In this document: positions 46,812 to 56,649 of the stretch, one piece after another
How positions within the stretch are numbered: the stretch's first letter is position 1
Layout: each line of letters starts with the position of its first letter
DNA from: Dacryopinax spathularia
Lineage: Eukaryota > Basidiomycota > Dacrymycetes > Dacrymycetales > Dacrymycetaceae
Reading direction: 5' to 3'
Assembly: GCA_037974965.1 (NCBI GenBank)
Contig: JBBPFI010000009.1
Span: 620,001 to 684,000 of the forward strand
DNA: 64,000 bases
Program-made: the position numbers and the translations under genes
Notes under the pieces: generated by a model
Seen by the model: only the letters and a program-made list of their open reading frames with translations
What the model was told of the DNA's origin: nothing
Database searches by the model: none

Positions 46812-48347
46812 TGCCAACGCCCTCCGGACGTCTCGGCACGCCATCCGCCCTTCATCTCCCGCTCTCCCACATCGTGCAGCTGAAGATCACGCCGAGCCGA
46901 ATAGGACGCGGACTGTCCTGTTCCTGCCATCACCCGCTCATGAGGCCCCACAACTGCCTTTCAAAGCCCTTGGACAGACGGGGCGAAGCCATGCGGGTAG
47001 GCGGGCGGGGCAGGCTGGTCCTGGTGTCCGGTCCTCCGCAAGACACGGCTTGTTTTGCCCGCAGGACCAAGAGGGTACATGCTGACTACGGTAGTGCCTT
47101 CCAAATCCGGGTGCAGATGATGTTCGGCGGGGAAGGGAAAGAAGCTGCCTTTTCCGAGCAGAGGGGCAGGCGGTTCGCCCTTGATGCCGGCAGCACTGGG
47201 CCTGGTGTCATCAGCCTTGTGAACAAAGAGGGGCAAGCGTGCGAGTCGCTCGGAGTCAAGGGCTTGCTGTTGAACCCTTGCACTGCCGCCCCTTCCCCTT
47301 CCGCTCTTCTTCAAGCGGGCTTCTCTTCGGTGGGAAGAAGGAAGGAAGACGACAGGCTGGCGGGAGCGTCATGTGCCGCCGAAGAGAATCTACAGTGCAT
47401 GCCGCCCGGCCTCCCGAGTAATTTCATAACACCCCAGCCCTCGAAGCAATAAACAAGAGAGGCTGAGAGGAAAATACCCTACGTCAGGCAAGGCTTGCCC
47501 TTATGCTCGGCACTCTCCGGCAACGACAGCCTTCCCCCGTCGGTAAAAGCTCTCTGCTCACCATAGCCCGGGGTCCCACATAGCGCTCCAGGCTAGCTCC
47601 CCATTGCTACCGCGTGCTACAGGGGGGACCCCAGGCTATATACCCTGCCGCGTGGCTATGAGGGCTATGGGTGCTATAGGCCCATCTGCTCCACGGACTT
47701 GATTTTGTGAGCAAAGCAAATATATGCATCTCCGTAGCTAAAAAACCTATCAGTCATTGTCTAATACTCCATACGCTTTCAACACAATCATTTTCTAGGT
47801 GATTGGAAGGAAAATTGACTGAAGTGGCCATTTCAGCATGTTTGTCCAGCCGTTCAACGCATGGGGGAGGACCGCTGAGACGCGCGCCCCAGGGCCCCTG
47901 AAGACCTGCGTGCTCCTGAACCCATTCACCCTGTGCACACCACTCCCCCAAGCAGCGCCGCAGCAAGTACGAAGAGTCATTAGGATACGTGATCAGCCCT
48001 TCTTCTGCTTTTATGTCTCTCCACATGGGCGTTCTTTGCGCTACGCGAACGCATCCGGATCAGCCGCTCCGTGCCCTGTTGTGTACTCGCCCAAGCCCTA
48101 CGCCGAGACACGATAGTCGTCGAGGGGATGTCGTCGTTGACGAGCAGGATGGTCATCCACAATCTGTCCACGAAGGTGCGTGTGCTTTGCATCAACTGAG
48201 ATTCGATTGCTACATCTGCGACACGTAGATAGAGGTTCAGTCACTTTCGGCGCTTATCGTCAAGCACTCTCGCGAAGGCCCTCCCGTCCGCCGGACGAAT
48301 CCGACCAAATAGCAAGTACCGGCGCCATCAACCCGAGTACCTCGTCA
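46812..48347. other. Intergenic region with a GC-rich inverted motif
   Basis: No gene is supported in these 1.5 kb. At 47570-47636, CCGGGGTCCC and, about 50 bases further, GGGACCCC form an inverted pair within a GGCTAT/TATAGG-rich stretch that could fold into a hairpin. The long plus-strand frame from 46739 is probably incidental. Confidence 0.45.
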
Positions 48348-49877
48348 ATGGAGCCAACTAGCTATGTAGAGCTCGAAAGCCATACCGGTCACCGACGAAA
48401 TGAGGATCAGTTACGACCGCAACCTCAGCAATTAGTGGCTGGCCCTGCATCCGGGGGTGAAATACGGGCTGACGAGACAGAGACATCGCTTAGGAGCGAT
48501 GTCACGGTATCTGCCAAGCGATACAGAGTAGGACAACCGAACCTTGTCACAACGTTCCTTTCACTAACTACTGTCTAGGAAGAGTCAGGTCCTTCCATTC
48601 TGGAATCGTCTCCGAATGGATCTATTGCAAAGCGCCCTCGTCTTGGAGGAGCACCCCGCGAGATCACGGTCCCCAGTAATCCTGAAGGTTCGTGTTACGT
48701 TAATCGCCCGATGGATTCGTTCTCTCATTCTCGTTAGAGACAAAGCCGAGCGAAATGGCATCGACACAGGCGAGTTCCTCGGGCTTCTCGAAACACTGCG
48801 CTGTCTGACGCATCGTCTTCCAGGATTGCCAACGTTTGACATCATCAAAGTCTAAACAGCTTTCGTCCTATCCTCATGAGATGCAATGGACACTTCAGTG
48901 TGGAAAGAAGTGGTATCGCATTTTTCTTCTCTCCAAGAACATGTACCCGAAGTTCAAAGAGGAGGAATATTTCATCACCGAGTCCGCTCGTCGCGCAAAC
49001 GTGGAAGCCATGCAGCAGGTTCCTGTGAAGCCTTGCATCGATTTTGACCGATTTCCGGGACAACGCCTTCTTGTGGGTTCATTGTCGCTTATCCCTGTAC
49101 ACTCACCTATTATCAGATCCGGGACACCGCTTACTGGTTACGCGGTCGATTCAAGGACAAGGTGAAGAAAATCGTCACGGATGGGTACTCGACGCTCTTC
49201 ATATTGCATGATAGAGCCGAAGCACTCCTGCAACGTTTGGCAGTGGAGGATAACCCGCTGAGAAGGGCCTCTCTTGCTCAAGAAGAGTCGGACGTGCGAA
49301 AGAGGTTTAGGAAAGGCATCGAAAGACTCCTTCAAAATTCTCATTTTACCTACCGCGACTTCGACTGCTTAAAGGTATGCGTTGCCATTGAAGGTGTTCA
49401 TAGTAGTAACATTTGGTTTTAGAAACACTCTCCTTGCTCTGGGCAGTTCCTCCATGGAGCGGTGCTGAGGCTGATGGCTACCATGAGCTGCGGTACTGGT
49501 GATGCAGTAGACCAAGCCGAGTTTTTTGATCCGCTGCCGATGTCGCTTGCAGCATTCTCCGCAGCATCGGTGCGTTCCTACTCTTTATGGGGACGTTTGA
49601 CTTACGAGCTATCAGATACACGATGCGTTGGCCTGTTTCCGGACTGGAAGCTTTATGAAACCGAAGTATTGTAGGCTAGAAGCGATGTATGAGACAATGT
49701 TGGAGTTATTGGCTTCGATGAAGCATGAGAATGCTAAGGACTTCGAGGCGTTGTTGAGGCAATGGAGAGACGTTCATATGTACGTTTCGCGATCTTAGAC
49801 GTTCCTTATTCTGAAACCCGTCTAGGGCAAAGGCTCAAAAAGACAAAGCGAATCGTCACGGACTCAATCCTTTATGA
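48348..49877 (+). CDS. Uncharacterised protein, probably fungal-specific
   Basis: Eight exons (48348-48527, 48579-48687, 48738-48802, 48860-49072, 49117-49374, 49423-49569, 49616-49779, 49826-49877) encode 395 residues. The N-terminal 120 residues are polar, with basic patches (SAKRYR, AKRPRLGG) that may direct it to the nucleus. The rest is a compact helical domain with WTLQCGKKWYRIFLLSKNMY, IRDTAYWLRGRFKDKVKKIV and, near the end, ALLRQWRDVHMAKAQKDK. No catalytic or binding motif is recognised. The intron at 48803-48859 has a weak GTCTGA donor; without it there is an in-frame stop, so this splice should be checked first. Related proteins probably exist in agaricomycetes, but that is from general impression only. 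Confidence 0.62.
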
Positions 49878-50556
49878 CGGATTTCCAGAGTTGCTCTTGT
49901 GCTGTACTCCGCAGGATATTGGATATGTACTCACCCAGACCCGCTTCCGTTTATGGTGTGAATTATGTATAGAAAAGAGAAGGGTGGCCTGCGTCATCAT
50001 TCAGAGCAAGAACTTGGGGATGGCTGCGGTGATTCGGGTATTGGCCAACTTTGAAGTGACTATGTAGTTGAAGTCCAGAAGATGCTCGATGTGCGCCTCA
50101 CTTGTGACTCCCGCTAGATGGGAACGAGGACCCCGCGCGTCGGCCAGTCTGTCCGATCTGCAAGATCTGCACGGGTCAGTTCGGACAACGCTTGCCTTGC
50201 ACCAGATCTGACCAATATGTACTCCGGCGTAGAGAAAGAGACAAGTCGTACAGCAAAACGTCGCACGGGAAAAGGTCCGATCGGACCTCTCACGTCCGAA
50301 ACCCCTGAATCGCCTGCACGGTACCGCGAGGCTCGAGCTTCGATAGGACCGCCCTCTTTGGCATCGTGCAAACCGCTTGGATTACTACTTGCTTGGCTTC
50401 CTACAGCATGGTCACGTAAATTAGATTGCCCTATGTGTGCACATAGCAAGTCCACCGCTCTAAGTGCTGCGCACGAGTTGGGTCACTTGGCAGCAGGTCC
50501 GCTGGAAGCATGTAAAAGCCCCACGGCAAACGCACACAATCAGCTGGCATCGAGAC
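49878..50556. other. Non-coding stretch left of the tandem repeat
   Basis: No gene is supported. The words TCCGATC and TTCGGAC recur at 50145-50300, similar to the TCGGACAA core of the adjacent repeat array, and may be older remnants of the same sequence family. Confidence 0.35.
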
Positions 50557-50970
50557 AAATCGGACAATCTTGGTAAAATCTGACAATCTTGGTAAAATCG
50601 GACAATCTTGGCCTGGCCGAATGACATCAAACCATGATCCTTCGTGACATGCCATAGCAGAGGATATGCTCAGTAGGCTACCGAACGAGAAATCGGACAA
50701 CCTTGGCAAATCGGACAATCTTGGCGTGGCCGAATAACATCAAACCATGATCCTTCGTGACAGCCATACAGTGACAAAGGATTATACTGACAGGCTACAG
50801 AATACGAAATCAGACAATCTAGGTAAAATCGGACAAATCGTAGCTCGGCCGAGTCACATCAAACCATGATCCTTCGTGACGGCTCACATGCCATAGCAGA
50901 GGATTTGCTGATAAGCTACCGACCGAGAAATCGGACAATCTTGCTAAAATCGGACAATCTTGGAGGTGTT
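50557..50970. repeat. Tandem repeat of about 120 bases, three full copies plus a partial one
   Basis: Units begin at 50557, 50690, 50807 and 50928 with AAATCGGACAATCTTGG or a close variant. Each full unit continues through a short spacer, ATCAAACCATGATCCTTCGTGAC and GCCATAGCAGAGGAT or a variant, then GGCTACCGA. Inside a unit the GGACAATCTTGG word is itself repeated one or two times. No coding frame follows the period. The copies differ by substitutions and small indels, so the array is not recent. Confidence 0.85.
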
Positions 50971-51694
50971 CGAAATACGAGGCTGCGCTGCATGAGGTAT
51001 GCGCTGTGTGAGTTCGCTGTGCATGAGGTACTGTAGGCACAATCAGAAGTTTGCCGTACACGAAGCTTGGGAGGCCCGAGCCCTGCACCAGAGGAGGCTT
51101 GATGTGTATTGCGTATCCGCCGTTGCAGGGTACACCGTTTAGTAGGGTATACCGTTCGCGGTTGAGATGGCGGCCTGGTCGAGGCACGCACATGCTGAAC
51201 AAAGAGTCTGTGCTGGACGAAGAGATCGATCCGCGAGCTATGTGCCGTACCGACAGCCAAGGCATTAGCGGTGAGAGGTACCGGCCTTCAGGATTTGCGG
51301 TGCGCGGCGCGCGCCAAACGAAGTGGACCGCTTGAAACGACATGATATAGGGGCGATTGCGAGCGACAGCAGATGTGAATGAGATGTGCAGAGAGACCAG
51401 TTGCGCAGTGTGGGGAGGATGGGCCGCGGCACGAGACAAACCGTCCACAGGATGAATTGAAGCAGACCAGGCATAGAGATCATATAAGTGCGGGTATCAA
51501 GGTATTGCTTCTGATGAGGAGAACCAGGACGCGTCTGCATGACAATAAGAGTATGTCGCATTGCAGTCGTACCCTACGCAGAGGCCGCTGGGTTCTGGAT
51601 TCAGGAATCGACCTAAGAGGAAGTCAGGTGTATGCTCAGGTAAGAAAGCAGGGGCTGAGGAAGACATTCGCACACCAGTGTGATTGACGCTCTC
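50971..51694. other. Region without a recognised gene
   Basis: Short frames only; no domain, repeat or consistent splice pattern was seen in these 724 bases. Confidence 0.4.
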
Positions 51695-52150
51695 TAGCTT
51701 CTCCCCATCTTGGTGACAGCCGTCTTCTCCTGGAAGGGAAGCACTTGACGCTGCTTGAGGGTTTCAACGATTCCCTTTTCTTGCTCGCGGTCCCAGTCTG
51801 CATTGTCGGGAATTCTGCCTTGGTAAGCAAAGCGGTAACAATTAGTCGTCGTAAGGATGTCGGTACCACATCAGATTTGCGATCATTGTATGCACATCCA
51901 TTTGCAGGGCGCCGCGGTCAGAGCTGATATGAGGATCTGGCCGCTTTCTTGAAGATGTAGTGGTGGTCCTGGTGGAAAAATACGGATCAGATGAAGCAAG
52001 AGGAGGAGAAGGAAATGACGGCGAAGGACATGCGGTAGGTAAAGGAGAAGGAGGTACAGGAAATGAGGAGATAGGGGGAGATGGAGGTGATTGATATGAA
52101 GCACAACCCACGATGAGAAAGAACCGAGAAGGCCGCGCGAAAGAAGTCAT
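51695..52150 (-). CDS. Possible small two-exon protein gene
   Basis: The last exon is persuasive: a frame ending at the stop 51695-51697 reads YQGRIPDNADWDREQEKG then TLKQRQVLPFQEKTAV, with normal amino-acid balance. A likely first exon starts at 52150 with a hydrophobic, signal-like segment (RFFLIVGCASY) followed by a Pro/Ser-rich stretch. An intron around 51833-51880 with donor GTACCG and acceptor CCAAG is suspected, but I could not make the two halves join in phase with confidence. Function is unknown, and the family is not recognised. Confidence 0.3.
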
Positions 52151-52377
52151 TCCTGCTCAGCCTCTCAAGTACGCAGTCACCTTCCTCCCACACCCAAGGA
52201 GACTAGTACAGCGCAAACATAACGACGGGAAAGGATCTTTTACCATTCGGAAGCGGTTCGTGTTGCATAGAGACGGTAGCTAGAGATGCTACGGAATGTA
52301 GTTAGTGATGAAGAACCTAGCGCGTTTGAAAACTCACAAAAGAGATTAGAAGCAGCAATAGTCCAGAGAGAATCCCT

Positions 52378-52694
52378 TTACAGCAGATCATTCTCCTCCC
52401 CCTCGCCCCCCTCCCCCTGGGTCTCCGCCTCCCCCGCTCGCCGCAAAACTCCCGACTTGCGTCTGATCGCGATGACCAGATCGATGATCTCCGCCACTGC
52501 GAGGAGGCCCACCTTGATCGCTGTGATCAAACGGTTGACCTGCTTTGCGTAGTGCAATAGGCTAGACAACGAAGGGACCAGTCCCCAAACGAACTGATAA
52601 AAGGTAAGTAAAGCTGATGAACAAGACCTATACTTACCTTAAAGTACCACACAGTGGCCCTGAATGGGTTGGCGAACGTTCCGAAGAGCTGCAT
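52378..52694 (-). CDS. Small amphipathic/membrane-type protein, or 3' end of a longer gene
   Basis: Two exons joined in frame, 52694-52638 and 52593-52378, encode 90 residues starting with MQLFGTFANPFRATVWYF. They continue through LITAIKVGLLAVAEIIDLVI, a probable transmembrane or membrane-lying helix, and end in an acidic tail. Strong splice donors upstream (near 52884 and 52956) and a hydrophobic pyrimidine-rich frame to 53190 suggest that further 5' exons may exist; I could not settle them. The acidic tail after a single helix suggests a tail-anchored type protein, but this is inference. Confidence 0.4.
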
Positions 52695-53512
52695 TAAGGT
52701 GGTCGCGAGTTGAAGGAGGAGAGAAGTCCGCAGGAGCGTTCAAGGGTGTACGAGTCGGCCGTGCTGGACCAGGCAATGGCTACGGAAAGCGAGGGAGTCA
52801 GTTTGCATACAGTTCGGCGAATTATGGTTTTCGTAGCTGATTACGTGTCAGTAAAGGAATTTGAGGAGTTGAGATGGAAGGGACTTACGAATCTGGGTGG
52901 CGACTTGGAGCTGGCGAGCGAGATTGAAGGGGGGAGGGAGAGGGAACTTACCAGCTACGCCGTCGAAGGGGGAAAGCCGTGTTCGTAAAGCAGGAAAGCT
53001 GCGCCTGACTACGGTGGGGGTTCTCGTGTAGCAGCGTGGCTAGAATACCTGCAGAGTGATTATCAAACCGGTCACACCAGGACGGAAGGTGAGGCGAGAG
53101 AAGATGAGGAGGAAGAAAATGGGGATGAAGACGAAGAAGACGGAGAGGAGGGAGCTGAAGGAAACGCATGTAGAGCATGACTGGGCAAAGAGAACGTGGA
53201 CCTAAGTCGCTCCACATTCGTCACATCGAGCTCCTTCGTCGTCCTCTTCTTCCTGAGCTGGTCCTAGTTGTTTCCCAGCTGACATATCGTACTCACCGCC
53301 TTGGCGTCGGAGTATGAAATGAAGAGCCCAGCAGACTGCCTTGCAAAAGTGCGTATAACACAAGAAGGGTAAGAGGGGCGTTATTCACCACTTCGAGCCA
53401 TTCGAACAAGTTAGATTGAGTGATGCCCTAGAACTACCTAATCTCTGTAGCACTGGTCAGTAACCGCGTGTCACATACACACAAAAGGACTCACAATAAT
53501 AACGATTTTATT

Positions 53513-55026
53513 TCATTTCCCGAGGAGCCTCTTACCCCACTGCCAAATCGCATGCGCCGCAAACTTCAGGTCCTCGTAGGCACTGGGGATGGGTCTATTG
53601 ATGTCCTCGCAGTCTTCCAGCGCTTGCCTGAGACGCCCGAGCCCCACGAAGACGAGAACTACACCGGCGCAGAAGAAACCGAAACCCTGGACGAGCTTCT
53701 TGAGGCCGTTACTCGCCGTGGAGCCCGTTATAAGGGGAATCTGTACAACGGTGAATACGTTCAGGCCGGTCGAGCAAGAAAAAACATACCTTTTCAGCCC
53801 CGACTCCACGAGTCCGCAGGCTCCTGCGCTTGATGACCTTCTGAGCAGGCTGGCCGGCTCCGAAAGGAGTGGCAACCCTCGCAACGCGGCCCACAGCGGC
53901 GGTGGGCACAGTACGACTCAGGCGAGGGGCCGAACGAAGACCAATAGCTTTGGCAACAGGTGGCGGGCGGCGAACATCTTGCTAATTGTTCTTGCTGTTG
54001 CCTCTATTGCTGTTGTTCCTGCGGAGTGGTCAGGACGATAAAGGAGGAACGAAGATCGGGACTCACCTGCTCATGGCGGACCACGTCGGGTTGTGGAGGA
54101 CCGGTCCACGTCACCGTACACGCGTCGCAGCTCGCAGCAGCGCAAGTCGTCCGATCGGATGTATCGGGGGATAACTCCCCCGACTGGTGGTGCCGGCCAC
54201 GATCGTCAGGTAGATACCACGGCTGGCAGGTGGTTAAGCAACATGGCGCCCACCAAACCATGCTGTTTTCTGACTCTGGAGGCGGTCCGGGGCAGTACGG
54301 GCGATATAGGCAGCGCGGGTCGTCCTTCTGCGCGAAAACGGTAAAGCGGTGTTGACTCCTGTGCCCACATGCATCTGGAGTGGTCAAAGGGGTCGAATTC
54401 GACCCTTTCTTCACCTTCGCGCCTGCCGTAGGCGTCGTATCAGGCCTTGAGGTCGATCCAGGCCGTTTTGCGCTCCTGGTCGGACATATCTTGTCCCAAC
54501 GGTCGATGGCACCTTCAAAAAGGGCATTCCCAATCTGCTCGACCGAGAAGGGCACGTACTGGTGCCCATCTTGGCGTCTCTTGCACAGGCTGGGGAGGTC
54601 GTGATACCTCATCCCCTGCTTGCACTCGTGCTCGTACAGGTGAAGGTGCCCCTGTCCGATCGTCCCTCATGGTTGACTTCTGTCAAGTAGGTTAGCATCG
54701 ATATCAATACGATTGCTATGTAGCGTACCTTGGGCCCTCTCCTTGCCCTTGTCCTTCAGATCACCGCCTGATTCGCTGGCTCCTGGCTCCCCACGAGGCG
54801 AAGATCGGGTTACACGCGGAGCGGCGCGAAAGCCTGTCTTCCAGGTTGCGAACGTCTCATATAAGTCGAGTTAGCTCGTTCAAGACACCTGCGAACTAAT
54901 CGGCGTACCTTTCGCCTCACTCGCAGCTAATAAAACACGTTTCTTGAGGAAGGGAGTAAAAGTTGAGCGTTCAGACAAGCACAGCGCGAAGTCAAGTGTG
55001 GATTTAGTGAGCGACCGAAAGTTCAT
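53513..55026 (-). CDS. Unknown protein: Cys/His-containing central part and C-terminal membrane helix
   Basis: Five exons (55026-54909, 54833-54729, 54665-54067, 53981-53790, 53740-53513) give 413 residues, all joining in phase. The N-terminus (MNFRSLTKSTLDFALCLSER) is basic and could be a mitochondrial signal. The middle is rich in Cys, Pro and His (HECKQGMRYHDLPSLCK, WWAPCCLTTCQPWY, CDACTVTW). Near the C-terminus lies one hydrophobic helix (FGFFCAGVVLVFVGLG), followed by LRQALEDCEDINRPIPSAYE and a stop. A GTAAGA donor overlaps the last codons, so further exons downstream to about 53200 are possible; one such continuation would end near 53203. The family is not recognised. Confidence 0.48.
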
Positions 55027-56649
55027 TCCCTATGGCCGGTGAAGGTGCTCGCTCGCTTCTCTCAAAGGAATCGATGGCTGAAGGTGTGGGGCAGGTAGTA
55101 GGCGGTCGCTGTCGAAAGTTGTAAGAGGTGAAAGCACGAGGGGGAAAGACGTGAAGGACGCCTTGAGGGCTTGCGGTTGTCGAACCCGATTTACTCTCGC
55201 TGACCTCTTGAACGAGGCCAACTACGGTAAACCGGGCGCCGGAGTCCTTGGTGGTCGTGGGGCTTGAGGTGGTCGGTCGTGGTTGTCGATGAGTGTCAGT
55301 ACGTTTAAGAGCCGCGTTGCTAGGGGACCTCGCATTCTGTACTGGAATTCTTGGCAGGGTATGCGCGTTCAAGTCCGCTTCGAACGGCAGCCTTCGACGC
55401 GTACCTCCCCTTCAGCTAGTTGTCTGCAGTCGGGCTCGATTGGAGTTCGATACGCATGGGTAGCGGGTCACCATGGGCTATCACTGGTGGTGGATGAGGA
55501 TAAGACACGCAGGATCTCATAGTAAGCACCCATTGTATAGTACTCCAGGAGGCGATATTCTGACTTGCTAAGGAGATGCCTATACCGCGCAGGCAACCCA
55601 ACAAGCGGGATTCGGCGTCTTTTCTGGGACATGGCGAATAATTCAATCGCCGGACATATCGCGTCAGAAGGACCGACCGCCTACGGTGCCTCTCAACGGC
55701 TATTGCTTCGCGACGTACTAGCAGTTTGACTCCAGCCCGTCGGTACAGTAGTCCGGTCGTCCTCACTACAGCCAACACGAAGCTGATGTTCCACTCCGGA
55801 ATGTCTGCCAGCGTATCATCAGCATGCTCGCGATGATCCGCATCGTGTGCCTCTTCCGACTTTCTTTGGTTAGTATCTGCCCCTTTGAAGTCGTCGCAGC
55901 TCGCCCGTGTCGCCCACGGCTCCTCCCGTAGACCGACTCTCCCCGAAGGAATCAGCCAGGAAGGCGTGAGCCAAAATGGTGCGGCAAAGTCTCATACCCA
56001 GGACCGAAGAGGTTCGGGTGGCTCTGGGGAGCGCTGCGGCATGCTAAGTGGAGCGTCAAAGAGTGCTGCTTCCACGAAGCACCTCCCACGTTCTCGGTTC
56101 TTGGTTTAACCGCATCCGTGACCAAGAGGACTTGAGTGGGCGGGAATAGAGCATCGCCGTGGACACACGCGAACCCAGAGGATAAGAGAGCCGATATGAC
56201 CGTACCGCCGCCGGGCTTCTGTGGCACGCTAGTCCGTGCCGTGCCCTTCCCTGAGTCTCTCGGTGAGGATCGGATTCTCGTATCTTTCTGCGTTCCGATC
56301 TCCTTTCCTGTCTGATTTCTCTGTAGCCAAACCCTGTTGATCGACAATCTGGACCACGCTCTCTATCTTCCGCCTCAGATCCTCTTGTGCACCACCCTCC
56401 CTCTCCTGACTCTCCTTGTCGCGATGTACTGTTTTATGGGCGCTAGGCTTTGCAATACAGACAGGGCCTTATACTTTGGTCTGGAGGGCCGTATGGAATG
56501 ACATTCTTCAGGACTCGCCTTGCGGCAAACCGAGGATCATCCACGTCCGAAGTTGGGTCACAAATTTCAATGAGGTTGCGACCTAGTGGAGATATGTGAT
56601 ACAGAGGAACGCACTTGGTCACTACTGAAATGTCCTTTGAAATCGCGCC
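55027..56649. other. Region without a supported gene
   Basis: These 1.6 kb contain Ser/Pro/Thr-rich frames on the minus strand (55004-55372, 55416-55778), but none has a recognisable domain or clean splice pattern. The gene at 53513-55026 could have upstream exons here. Confidence 0.35.

Noticed and set aside
46739-47452. Plus-strand frame of 237 codons upstream of the deacetylase gene
   Set aside because: Covers the promoter of the deacetylase gene, includes its TATA box, and is made of low-complexity Gly/Arg/Ser without a domain.
50557-50970. CRISPR-like array
   Set aside because: Units are about 120 bases, imperfect and without distinct spacers; the organism is a eukaryote.
53203-53500. 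Continuation of the 53513-55026 gene through NLFEWLEV and an acidic CDEC end
   Set aside because: The pieces look protein-like, but I could not join them in phase to the upstream exon, so they are mentioned only as a possibility.
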